This document shows, in pieces, positions 8,326 to 24,481 of a stretch of 64,000 nucleotides of DNA. A program made the position numbers and the translations under genes. Below the pieces are notes generated by a model. That model saw nothing but the letters and a program-made list of their open reading frames with translations, was not told the DNA's origin and did not search any database. Source of the DNA: Sphingomonas sp. R-74633 (GTDB taxonomy: Bacteria > Pseudomonadota > Alphaproteobacteria > Sphingomonadales > Sphingomonadaceae); assembly GCF_013416555.1 (NCBI RefSeq), contig NZ_JACCFG010000004.1, forward strand, positions 248,001-312,000. The letters run 5' to 3'. The number at the start of each line of letters is the position of its first letter. The stretch's first letter is position 1.

Positions 8326-10275
8326 TTACTTCTCCTGGGCCGCCGACTGATCGAGCGGCACCACCGGCAGCAGCACGCTGCTCGAATTCGCACCACCATA
8401 CATCAGCGTCACCGTCGCCTTCTGGTAATCCTCGGGCTTGGCGAAGAAGATGTTCGGCACGAACTTCTGCGGGTTGCGGTCATAGACCGGGAACAGGCTC
8501 GACTGGACCTGCACCATGATCCGGTGCCCCGGCTGGAAAACGTGGTTCACGCTCGGCAGGCGGAACTTGTATTCCTGGACCTTGTTCGCCGGGATCGCCG
8601 TCGGGTTCGAGAAGCTGTTGCGATAACGGCCGCGGAAGATGTCGAGGCTGATCGGCAGCTGGAACCCGCCCATCTCCTTCTTGGTGACATAGTCGTCCGG
8701 ATAGACGTCGATCACCTTGACCACGAAGTCGCCGTCAGTGCCCGTCGTCTTGGCGAAGATGTCCGCCATCGGCGCGCCCGAGACGCGGACCGGCGCGGTG
8801 AGCGGATCGGTCATATAGGTCATCACGTCGGGTCGGCCGTCGACGAAGCGCTGGTCGGTGACAAGATAGGTCGACCAGCGGCCGTCCTGGAAGTTCACCG
8901 GGCGCGGCAGATGCGGCACGGGCTTGGCGGGATCCGAGACATAGGAATCCGAGCCTGCGCCGGGCTTGTCGAAGCTGAGCCCCTCGGTCGGCTTGAGGTA
9001 GATCGGCGTCATCTTGGTGCCGCAGCCATCGTCGCAGGCGAGCGGCCACTTGCTCAGATAGTCCCAGCGGTTCTCGCCGGTGTTGTAGAAGCTCGCCTTG
9101 GCGGGGGTGAAGGGCGGCGCACCGTCCTTCAGATAGGCGTTGAAGAACGGCAGCAGGATGTCGCGGCGTGCCTGGAGCGCGGTGTCGCCCTCGAAGTTGA
9201 GCACGCCCAGCGTCGAGCCGTTATAGTTGAAGCCCGAATGGCGCCACGGCCCCATCAGCAGGAAGTTCTTGTCGGCAGAAGACGTCTTCTGCATCGCCTC
9301 CCAGCTGTGGATCGCGCCGTACATGTCCTCGTGATCCCAGATGCCCTGCTCCCAGAGCGTCGGCACGTTCGACGGGTTCTTGGCGATCAGCTTGTCGAGC
9401 GCCTGGAGCTGCCAGAACTCGTCATAGGCGACATGCTGGCTCATCTTGTTCCAGGCAGGCAGCTGGTCATAGCCAAACTTCTTCGCCCAATCGCCGGCCG
9501 AACCGACCTTGCGGAACGTGTCATAATCGTCCCAGTCGGGGCGCGGCGGCGCCTTGCCATTGCCCTTGTAGCCGGTCTGCGCGCCGATCCAGCCGATGTT
9601 CGCCAGGCGGAACGCGCCGTTGTGGAACCAGTCGTCGCCCATCCAGCCGTCGATCATCGGGCTCTCCGGCGCGGCGACCTTGAGCGCCGGGTGCGGATTG
9701 AGCAGCGCCATGACGACGGTGAAGCCTTCATAGCTCGAGCCCAGCATGCCGACCTTGCCGTTCGACTCTGGCATGTTCTTCGTCATCCACTCGATCGAGT
9801 CATAGGCGTCGGTGGTGTGATCGACCTTGGTCGGGTTGAGCGGACCGACCGGCGGGCGGGTGATGACGTAGTCACCCTCCGACTTGTACTTGCCGCGAAT
9901 GTCCTGGAACGCGCGGATATAGCCCGCCTTGACGAACACCTCATCGCCCTCGGGCAGCGTGTTGATCATCTTGCCGCTCTCGGTGCGGACGACGCGGCCG
10001 GCGGCGTTATAGGGCGTGCGGGTGAACAGGATCGGCGCGTTCTTGGCGCCCTTGGGGATGATGAAGACGGTGTAGAGCTTCACCCCGTCACGCATCGGGA
10101 TCATCACTTCGCGCTTGATATAGTCCGCGGGCAGCGCGGGCGGGTCGAAGTTGGGCGGAATGTCGTTGAACGCGGCCGGCGCCTGGGTGGTGTTGGGACT
10201 TTCCTGGGCCTGCGCAGCGGCAGTGGCGAGGATGGCCGTCCCGGCGGCGAGTGCGAGCAGCGACTTCTTGTTCAT
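8326..10275 (-). CDS. Alpha-amino-acid ester hydrolase / CocE-NonD family hydrolase
   Basis: A 649-residue secreted enzyme (signal peptide to about AAAQAQ, strong RBS GGGAGA). Residues ~50-350 are an alpha/beta-hydrolase with GSSYEG (nucleophile Ser181, neighbouring Tyr182 for the oxyanion hole), Asp314 in GIWDHED and His346 in GPWRHSG. Glu316 and Asp317 lie just after the catalytic Asp and match two of the three acidic residues that bind the substrate's alpha-amino group in alpha-amino-acid ester hydrolases. The C-terminal ~220 residues form the jelly-roll domain of X-Pro dipeptidyl-peptidase/CocE enzymes. Characterised relatives are periplasmic and hydrolyse or synthesise beta-lactams with an alpha-amino side chain. 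The physiological substrate is unknown; a peptidase role is the alternative. Confidence 0.92.
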   Translation of the reverse strand: MNKKSLLALAAGTAILATAAAQAQESPNTTQAPAAFNDIPPNFDPPALPADYIKREVMIPMRDGVKLYTVFIIPKGAKNAPILFTRTPYNAAGRVVRTESGKMINTLPEGDEVFVKAGYIRAFQDIRGKYKSEGDYVITRPPVGPLNPTKVDHTTDAYDSIEWMTKNMPESNGKVGMLGSSYEGFTVVMALLNPHPALKVAAPESPMIDGWMGDDWFHNGAFRLANIGWIGAQTGYKGNGKAPPRPDWDDYDTFRKVGSAGDWAKKFGYDQLPAWNKMSQHVAYDEFWQLQALDKLIAKNPSNVPTLWEQGIWDHEDMYGAIHSWEAMQKTSSADKNFLLMGPWRHSGFNYNGSTLGVLNFEGDTALQARRDILLPFFNAYLKDGAPPFTPAKASFYNTGENRWDYLSKWPLACDDGCGTKMTPIYLKPTEGLSFDKPGAGSDSYVSDPAKPVPHLPRPVNFQDGRWSTYLVTDQRFVDGRPDVMTYMTDPLTAPVRVSGAPMADIFAKTTGTDGDFVVKVIDVYPDDYVTKKEMGGFQLPISLDIFRGRYRNSFSNPTAIPANKVQEYKFRLPSVNHVFQPGHRIMVQVQSSLFPVYDRNPQKFVPNIFFAKPEDYQKATVTLMYGGANSSSVLLPVVPLDQSAAQEK

Positions 10276-10327
10276 TTGATCTTGTCTCCCTGAGGAATGG
10301 CGTGTCGTAGGCCCAAAACCATGCGCA

Positions 10328-10367
10328 AGAAAAGAGCCCGCCCCTCCCTTCCGGAAAGAGCGGGCTC
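10328..10367 (-). terminator. Terminator of the 10391-11686 gene
   Basis: GAGCCCGC (10334-10341) pairs with GCGGGCTC (10360-10367). On the minus strand the stem is followed by a T-rich run (complement of AGAAAA, 10328-10333). Confidence 0.85.
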
Positions 10368-10390
10368 CTGTGTCCCCGATATGTCAGAGT

Positions 10391-11686
10391 TTAGGCGTGC
10401 TCGGGCTGGCCATAGAGTTCGGCGGCGAGATCATCGACCACGTGCGGGCGCGACGAACCGATCGCGCCGATGCCACCTTCATAGGCCGGGCGGCCGATCC
10501 GGAACGCCGCCGAGGTGCGCGCCTCGCTGCCGTCCGGCAGCGTGTAGCGAGCCTCTGCGACAACGACCGGATTGAAGGTACGGCCAAGCTCGCCCTTCGG
10601 CACCGCGAGGTGCGCGTCGACGCGGGTGCCGTCACCCGGCTCGATCGACACCGGCGGCACGATCGTGTCGCTGCGATGCTCGGTCAGCAGGCGATCCATC
10701 TCGGTGCCCTCGGCCTCATCGGCGAGCATGAAGCTCGAGATGCGGACGTTGCGCGCCTCGGTGTCACCCGAATTGCCGACGGTCAGCTCGAAATCGACCA
10801 TCGCCTCTTCCTCGCTGGTGCCGGCGCTCACCGGGCGCAGGCCAAGCTCGATCCACGGGCGATGCGAGACCGGGGCGACCGCGTCGGCAACACCGGCAAG
10901 GTCATCCTTGCGCGCTTCGGCGATCTCGGCCTCCTCGACCTGCTCGGCGACCGGAACCACTTCCGGCGTGATCGCGGGCGGAACTGCGCGCGGATCGATA
11001 CGCTCGCTGACCGGAGCAACGACTGGCTCGACGACCGGCGCAGCGGCGACCGGCGCGACATAGACCGGCTCGGCATAGGCCGGCTCGGTGGTGACGGCTT
11101 CGTCATTGCGGCGACGGCGCGAGAGCAGGAACACCGCGAGGCCGGCAATCACCAGCGCAAGGCCACCGAGCAACCACGGCCAGAGGACCGGGCTGCTGCT
11201 GGTCGTCGTGGTCGAGCTGTCGACCGCGACGGGCGCGGGCTCGGGTGCCGGCGTGGTGTCGACCGGGGCAGCTACCGGCGCGGGCGCGGCGTCCTGCACC
11301 GGCACGGGCGAGGACGGCGGCGCCGTGGGGGTGTCGGCAACGGGTGCCGGCGCCGGGGCAGCCTGGCGCGCGGGCGCAGGCGCGGCGCGGGTGGTCGTCG
11401 TGGTAGTCCGCGTCGTCGTAGCGCGGGCGGCGGGTGCGCGGCGGGCGGCCGGAGCCGGCGCGTCAGCCGCGGCGGTGCCGCGCTGTTGCTCCTCGACCGA
11501 CGGCACCGACTGGACCACCGGGGCCGAAGGCTGGATCACGACCTGCGGCTGGGCAGCCGGCGCAGGCGCGGGTGCCGGCGTCGTCATGATCGGCGGCGGG
11601 GTAACCTGCTGGGGGGCGTCCTGCGCAAAGGCAGGCGTGGACAATATCGCGGCGCCGATAAACAGCGCGGCACGGGTGGTACGCAT
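10391..11686 (-). CDS. Secreted/membrane-anchored Pro/Ala/Thr-rich protein, paralog of 1121-2293
   Basis: A 431-residue protein starting at ATG 11686 with AAGGAGAG upstream (a further in-frame ATG at 11704 lacks this). It has signal peptide TTRAALFIGAAILSTPAFA, a ~150-residue low-complexity Pro/Ala/Thr linker including a Thr/Arg-rich patch, one membrane span (WPWLLGGLALVIAGLAVFLL), RRRR, an acidic linker, and a ~170-residue C-terminal domain (FELTVGNSGDTEARNVRISSF). This repeats the order seen in 1121-2293, and the ELxVGN segment aligns directly. The function is unknown. The C-terminal domain looks like an all-beta, immunoglobulin-like fold by its alternating pattern, which is an inference only. 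Confidence 0.8.
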   Translation of the reverse strand: MRTTRAALFIGAAILSTPAFAQDAPQQVTPPPIMTTPAPAPAPAAQPQVVIQPSAPVVQSVPSVEEQQRGTAAADAPAPAARRAPAARATTTRTTTTTTRAAPAPARQAAPAPAPVADTPTAPPSSPVPVQDAAPAPVAAPVDTTPAPEPAPVAVDSSTTTTSSSPVLWPWLLGGLALVIAGLAVFLLSRRRRNDEAVTTEPAYAEPVYVAPVAAAPVVEPVVAPVSERIDPRAVPPAITPEVVPVAEQVEEAEIAEARKDDLAGVADAVAPVSHRPWIELGLRPVSAGTSEEEAMVDFELTVGNSGDTEARNVRISSFMLADEAEGTEMDRLLTEHRSDTIVPPVSIEPGDGTRVDAHLAVPKGELGRTFNPVVVAEARYTLPDGSEARTSAAFRIGRPAYEGGIGAIGSSRPHVVDDLAAELYGQPEHA

Positions 11687-11787
11687 TACGGGTCTCTCCT
11701 TCATGTCGCAGGTTCAATGAATGGAACCCGGGATTCGTCGCGGAGGAGGCTCGAAACTGCGGTGAACGGTTGGACGGAAACGACGAG

Positions 11788-11800
11788 TTAACGTTGTTAA
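11788..11800. promoter_or_regulatory. Small palindrome upstream of the 11686 gene
   Basis: TTAAC and GTTAA flank GTT, forming a 13-base AT-rich palindrome in the 120-base gap between two minus-strand genes. It could be an operator or part of a promoter for the gene starting at 11686. Only the symmetry supports this. Confidence 0.3.
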
Positions 11801-11808
11801 TTCGGCGT

Positions 11809-13086
11809 TCAGGCGATGAGCGGTGCTTCCTGGCTGCTCGGCTGCATCATTGTTTGCTCGATTATTAGGATCATGAACTCGGCCGGCCGCACCAGCGCCA
11901 TCCTGATCTGGACGCGCAACAGGCCGTTGATCACATCCTGGGAGGTCATCGTGCTGCCCATCCCGCATGATACGGAAAAGGCATCGCCCGGCACCGCTCC
12001 CTGCAACCCGCCCTGGCGCCACAGGCCGGTCAGGAAATCCTCGACCATCGCCTTCGCCCAGCCCCAGGTGGCGGGCGCGTTGGGCTCGAAGACGACCGCC
12101 TGCAACCCCGCCTTCACTGACTGCTCCACATAGGTGACCGTGCGACGGACGGGGACGTAGCGAAAGTCCTCGCTGTTGCCGTCGAGCGTGCGGGCACCCC
12201 AGACCAGCAGGCCGCGGCCGACAAAGGCGCGGATGATATCGACCGCTACGCCGTCCGCCGGCACGTTGAACACGCCCTGCTCATCATCGTGCATCAGATA
12301 GGCCAGGTCGGCCACGCCCGTGACGGCGATATTGGCAGGCGCCTGCCACACGCCCTGCGTGGCATCGCTCCGCGCCCATATCCCCGCGATCGCGCCGCTG
12401 GGCGGGGTGAGGAATTCGCCGGGCGGCGTATTCGCATCGAGCAGCTTGAGTGCCGGTGCATAGGCCGCGCCATAGCTGGCGAACTGCGCTAACGGCATGA
12501 CGGCGGCGACGAGATCGGCCCTGCCCTTCTGGAGCCCCGCAAAGTCCGTCGCGGTTGTGCAGCCCGGTAGATCGAGGATCGCAACCCGGTCCTGCAGCGT
12601 GCCCGCCTGTTGCAGCAACGCCTGGATGACGCGCGCATATTCGGGTGATGCGAGCAGGCACGCCTCGGGCATCACCAGCATCGTGACCCCGGACGTCTCC
12701 CCGGCCATCGCCAGCGCGGCGATCAGCGGACCGGCATCGGGCGTGGCAAGCTGCCAGTCGGTGGCGGGCTGGGCGGGCGCATCGGGCGCCTGCCCCTCCC
12801 AGTAGCTTCCGGCGGAGAAGACCAGGCACGCCCCGCCGCCATTGGCATAGAAGAGCCCGATCTGGACGGCGAGGTTGAAGGCCGAACCCTCGGGTGCCGC
12901 GCCCCCGAATTGTGCCGCATATTCCGCGGGCGAGGCGATCGGCACGGGCTGGCGATAGGCACCCTCCGCCGCAAACTCGGTGTAGCCGATGAATGCAGGC
13001 AGCGCCGTGGGCACGCCGGCGATGCCGGGTACGCGCGCGGGGATCTCCTCGACATAGACACCCGGCGTCTTGTAGCTATTGGGCAT
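11809..13086 (-). CDS. Phage/contractile-tail-type sheath protein, solitary
   Basis: A 425-residue protein with ATG at 13086 behind GAGGGA. The N-terminus MPNSYKTPGVYVEEIPARV is the hallmark of contractile tail sheath proteins (phage, R-type pyocin, extracellular contractile injection systems). The C-terminal domain is also typical: ARTLDGNSEDFRYVPVRRT, then VVFEPNAPATWGWAK, then GLLRVQIRMALVRPAEFMI. Sheath subunits polymerise around a tube and contract to drive it through a membrane. No tube, baseplate, spike, AAA ATPase or tape-measure gene is visible nearby, and the neighbours are housekeeping or envelope genes. It may be a domesticated orphan, or work with a cluster elsewhere in the genome. 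Confidence 0.88.
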   Translation of the reverse strand: MPNSYKTPGVYVEEIPARVPGIAGVPTALPAFIGYTEFAAEGAYRQPVPIASPAEYAAQFGGAAPEGSAFNLAVQIGLFYANGGGACLVFSAGSYWEGQAPDAPAQPATDWQLATPDAGPLIAALAMAGETSGVTMLVMPEACLLASPEYARVIQALLQQAGTLQDRVAILDLPGCTTATDFAGLQKGRADLVAAVMPLAQFASYGAAYAPALKLLDANTPPGEFLTPPSGAIAGIWARSDATQGVWQAPANIAVTGVADLAYLMHDDEQGVFNVPADGVAVDIIRAFVGRGLLVWGARTLDGNSEDFRYVPVRRTVTYVEQSVKAGLQAVVFEPNAPATWGWAKAMVEDFLTGLWRQGGLQGAVPGDAFSVSCGMGSTMTSQDVINGLLRVQIRMALVRPAEFMILIIEQTMMQPSSQEAPLIA

Positions 13087-13158
13087 CGCTTCCCTCGCGC
13101 TGTTTCGCCCGCAGGCTAGCGCGGCGGCGGCCGCGCACCAATGCAAGCTTGCACCGGT

Positions 13159-13187
13159 TTGACAGAATCCAACACGCTACCTATATC
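13159..13187 (+). promoter_or_regulatory. Sigma-70-type promoter for rpoBC
   Basis: TTGACA at 13159-13164, a 17-base spacer, and TATATC at 13182-13187. It lies about 200 bases before the rpoB start, giving a long untranslated leader. Because rplJL is 12.5 kb away and has its own terminator, this is the likely main rpoBC promoter. Confidence 0.7.
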
Positions 13188-13383
13188 CCGCCCTCCACCA
13201 CGGCTCCGGGAAATGATGCGTCGTCGCGCAGCGCATCGATCGAATTGGAGTTGCGGTCTCATAAGACGCTAGGAGCTGCAGGAACCCGAATAGGGATTCT
13301 CGCGGCTTTTTCCGCGTCTTACGCACGTCCCGGCCCCGGATCAGGGGCACCGAAATCACGGCTGACGAGGCAAAAAACAAACC

Positions 13384-17541
<4,158 letters not shown>

Positions 17542-17619
17542 CGGGATCGGGCGCTGTCTCCGGGCAGCGTCCTCCCCTCCCCGCCCAGAAGATTTGACCC
17601 TCCTGAGGGACGAAAGAAT

Positions 17620-21912
<4,293 letters not shown>

Positions 21913-21950
21913 TCCGCGTCGTCAGACGCTTCCAGCGCTGACCAGAAACA

Positions 21951-21985
21951 CCGCCGTCCGGGCAACCGGGCGGCGGTTTTCTTTT
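21951..21985 (+). terminator. Rho-independent terminator of rpoBC
   Basis: CCGCCGTCCGG (21951-21961) pairs with CCGGGCGGCGG (21966-21976), one G-T pair included, followed by a T-rich run (21977-21985). Confidence 0.92.
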
Positions 21986-22096
21986 GGGCGAGGTGAGCCG
22001 GGCGGTTTGCGCGGCCATCCGGGGCCACGGCGATTGCCTCTGTCACATCGCTCTGGCGAGAATGCGCGCGGGGCGGCGGCATTGCTGGAGAGAAAT

Positions 22097-22516
22097 GTGC
22101 TGCGACACCTGCCGACTGCCCTGCTTATCCTCGGGCCCGTTCCGCCCGTCGAGGCCACGCCCGCGCAGCCTGTGCAAAAGACCGGGCAATGCTCGATCGA
22201 CTCCTTGCCCGAGCCACAGAAGCGCCGGCTGATCGATGGCTATGTCTCGCGCCACAAGACCCAGGGCAAGGCGAGTGCAGACGCCTGGGCCAAAGCGCAG
22301 GAGGGCGCAGTCTACAAGCAGCTCGTCGCCCAGGGCGCCTGCCCCGCGACCCGCGGCGCGGCACAGACGGCCAAGGCCCCGCCGCGCACCGGCAAGAAGG
22401 CAATCCTCAACCGGCGGGGCCAGCCCTGCCGCAATATCGTGGTCGAGAACCAGGTCTTTCCCGGCTTCGGCGGCGAACCGATGCGGATGGCATTGGTGCA
22501 GGTGTGCAAGGATTGA
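22097..22516 (+). CDS. Small secreted hypothetical protein
   Basis: A 139-residue product if translation begins at GTG 22097, which has GGAG at 22087-22090. The N-terminus (LRHLPTALLILGPVPPVEA) is a plausible signal peptide. The mature part is basic and has three Cys (GQCSIDSL, QGACPATR, GQPCRNIV). I do not recognise a family. The frame is open upstream to about 22007, but that extension lacks a ribosome site and overlaps the region after the rpoC terminator. Codon use agrees with neighbouring genes, but with no family match the assignment is moderate. Confidence 0.6.
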   Translation: MLRHLPTALLILGPVPPVEATPAQPVQKTGQCSIDSLPEPQKRRLIDGYVSRHKTQGKASADAWAKAQEGAVYKQLVAQGACPATRGAAQTAKAPPRTGKKAILNRRGQPCRNIVVENQVFPGFGGEPMRMALVQVCKD

Positions 22517-22546
22517 GGCGCCCGCCGCAAAATAATTTTCGTGCCC

Positions 22547-22573
22547 TGTCGATTCCCCTGATCCCCGTTCGTC
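22547..22573 (+). promoter_or_regulatory. ECF-type promoter in front of the DGPF gene
   Basis: TGTCGA at 22547-22552 and CGTC at 22570-22573, separated by 17 bases, upstream of the DGPF gene at 22622. As I recall it, the ECF42 group recognises a TGTCGA-type -35 and a CGA/TC-like -10, which this fits, so the adjacent sigma factor probably controls its neighbour. A second TGTCGA (23071-23076) precedes the sigma gene but has no matching -10. Confidence 0.55.
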
Positions 22574-22621
22574 GTCAGGATGCGAGGCAAGAAGGCTTCG
22601 AGTGACTCGAGGAGAAGAACG

Positions 22622-23044
22622 ATGCGCGTGATGGTATTCGTGAAGGCGACCGAGGACAGCGAGAAGGGCGTGATGCCCACCACCGAGCTGCTCGGCGCGA
22701 TGATGAAGTTCAACGAGGAGCTGGTGAAGGCCGGCATCATGGAAGCCGGTGACGGGCTCAAGCCCAGCTCCGCCGGCAAGCGCGTCGCGTTCGACGGCCC
22801 CAGCCGCACCGTGATCGACGGCCCGTTCGCCGAGACCCGCGAGCTCGTCGCCGGCTATTGGATCTGGAACGTCAAGGACATGGACGAGGCGGTCGAGTGG
22901 GTGAAGCGCTGCCCCAACCCGATGTTCGGGCCCAGCGAGATCGAGATCCGCCCGCATTTCGAGATGGCCGATTTCGCCGAGATCCTCACCCCGGAGATCG
23001 CCGAGCGCGAGGCCCGGCTGCGCGCCGAGACCGAAGGCCGCTGA
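22622..23044 (+). CDS. DGPF-domain (YciI-like) protein, ECF42 partner
   Basis: A 140-residue protein from ATG 22622 (RBS GAGGAGAAG). It contains the family signature DGPFAETRELVAGYWIWNV at about residues 66-84 and a C-terminal amphipathic part. YciI-like DGPF proteins have a ferredoxin-like alpha/beta-barrel fold and are the constant genomic partners of ECF42 sigma factors; their biochemical role is not settled. The sigma gene follows 60 bases downstream on the same strand. An ECF-like promoter lies about 50 bases upstream. The ORF could extend to 22580, but the internal ATG has the ribosome site. Confidence 0.92.
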   Translation: MRVMVFVKATEDSEKGVMPTTELLGAMMKFNEELVKAGIMEAGDGLKPSSAGKRVAFDGPSRTVIDGPFAETRELVAGYWIWNVKDMDEAVEWVKRCPNPMFGPSEIEIRPHFEMADFAEILTPEIAEREARLRAETEGR

Positions 23045-23104
23045 GCCCGCATCGGTCGCCGCCCGCCGCTTGTCGAACCGCGCATAGCGGGTAACACAGG
23101 CGGC

Positions 23105-24367
23105 GTGGCGGCGAGCGAAACCCAGCGCACGATCGAGACGGTGTTCCGGATCGAGCAGCCCCGGCTGATCGCCGGGCTCTCCCGAATGCTGCGCGATGTC
23201 GGGCGCGCCGAGGAGCTGGCGCAGGACGCGCTGGTGATCGCGCTCGCGCAGTGGCCGGGCAGCGGCGTGCCCGACAATCCCGGCGCCTGGCTGATGGCCG
23301 CCGCCAAGCGCCGCGCAATCGATGGTCTGCGCCGCGACAAGATGGCCGCACGCAAGCATCAGGAGATCGGCCGCGACCTCGAAAGCGTGCGCGATACCAG
23401 CGTCGAAGAGCTGGAGGCCGCAATGGACGACGATGTCGGCGACGAGCTGCTCGCCCTGATCTTCACTGCCTGCCACCCCATCCTCTCGCCCGATGCGCGC
23501 GCGGCGCTGACACTGCGGCTGATCGGCGGGCTGACCACCGACGAGATCGCCCGCGCCTTCCTGACCAGCGAGCCGACGATCGCCCAGCGCATCGTCCGCG
23601 GCAAAAAGGCGATCGGCGCTGCCGGCCTCGCCTTTGAAGTCCCCCGCGGCCCCGAGCGCGCGGCACGCCTCGCCTCGGTGCTCGAGGTGGTCTATCTGAT
23701 CTTCAACGAAGGCTATGCCGCCACGGCGGGCGAGGACCTGGTCCGCCCGGCGCTGTGCGACGAGGCGCGGCGGCTCGGACGCATCCTCGCCGGGCTCGCG
23801 CCGCAGGAAAGCGAAGTCCACGGCCTGCTCGCGCTGATGGAGATCCAGTCCTCGCGCCTCGCCGCCCGCACCGCGCCCGATGGTTCGTTCGTGCCGCTGA
23901 CCGAGCAGAACCGCGCGCGCTGGGACCGGGGCATGATCACCCGCGGCCTCGCGGCGCTGCACCGCGCCGAGGCGCTCGGCGGCGCCGACGGCCCCTATGC
24001 GCTCCAGGCCGCACTCGCCGCCTGCCATGCCCGCGCATTGACCGCCGAGGATACCGACTGGCCCCGCATCGCCGGCCTTTATGACCGGCTGCGCGAGATC
24101 CTCCCCTCCCCCGTCATCGATCTCAACCGCGCAGTCGCCTATTGCATGGCGTTCGGGCCCGAAGCCGGCCTCGCCATCGCCGACGCACTCGGCGAAGCCG
24201 TAATGCTGCGCAACTATGCGCCGCTCCCCGCCGCCCGCGGCGATTTCCTCTACCGCGCCGGCCGGCTGCCAGAGGCGAAGGCCGAGTTCGAGCGCGCCGC
24301 CTCGCTCACCCGCAACGAAGCCGAGCGGCGCTTCCTGCTCGGCCGGGCGGAAGGCTGCGGCGCCTAG
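23105..24367 (+). CDS. ECF42-type RNA polymerase sigma factor with long C-terminal extension
   Basis: A 420-residue protein starting at GTG 23105 with only a weak AGGCGGC upstream. Residues ~5-80 are sigma region 2 (RAEELAQDALVIAL, NPGAWLMAAAKRRAIDGLRRD). Residues ~115-180 are region 4 (LTTDEIARAFLTSEPTIAQRIVRGKKAI). Residues ~185-420 are a helical, TPR-like extension of the ECF42 group (LEVVYLIFNEGYAAT; FLYRAGRLPEAKAEFERA). ECF42 factors have no anti-sigma gene, and the extension itself is thought to control activity. It pairs with the DGPF gene upstream. Confidence 0.93.
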   Translation: MAASETQRTIETVFRIEQPRLIAGLSRMLRDVGRAEELAQDALVIALAQWPGSGVPDNPGAWLMAAAKRRAIDGLRRDKMAARKHQEIGRDLESVRDTSVEELEAAMDDDVGDELLALIFTACHPILSPDARAALTLRLIGGLTTDEIARAFLTSEPTIAQRIVRGKKAIGAAGLAFEVPRGPERAARLASVLEVVYLIFNEGYAATAGEDLVRPALCDEARRLGRILAGLAPQESEVHGLLALMEIQSSRLAARTAPDGSFVPLTEQNRARWDRGMITRGLAALHRAEALGGADGPYALQAALAACHARALTAEDTDWPRIAGLYDRLREILPSPVIDLNRAVAYCMAFGPEAGLAIADALGEAVMLRNYAPLPAARGDFLYRAGRLPEAKAEFERAASLTRNEAERRFLLGRAEGCGA

Positions 24368-24481
24368 ATTTCACGCGATCGTCATCTGCCCGTGCGAACG
24401 CAGATACTGTTGATCCGTCGCGATTTTCGACCGAAAGTGCGACAAGCCTAAGTTCCGCGCTCGAACTCCAGGAACAGTGTC

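Noticed and set aside
22043..24028. Minus-strand frame of 661 codons under the DGPF and ECF42 genes
   Set aside because: Composition and overlap show it is a shadow of well-identified plus-strand genes.
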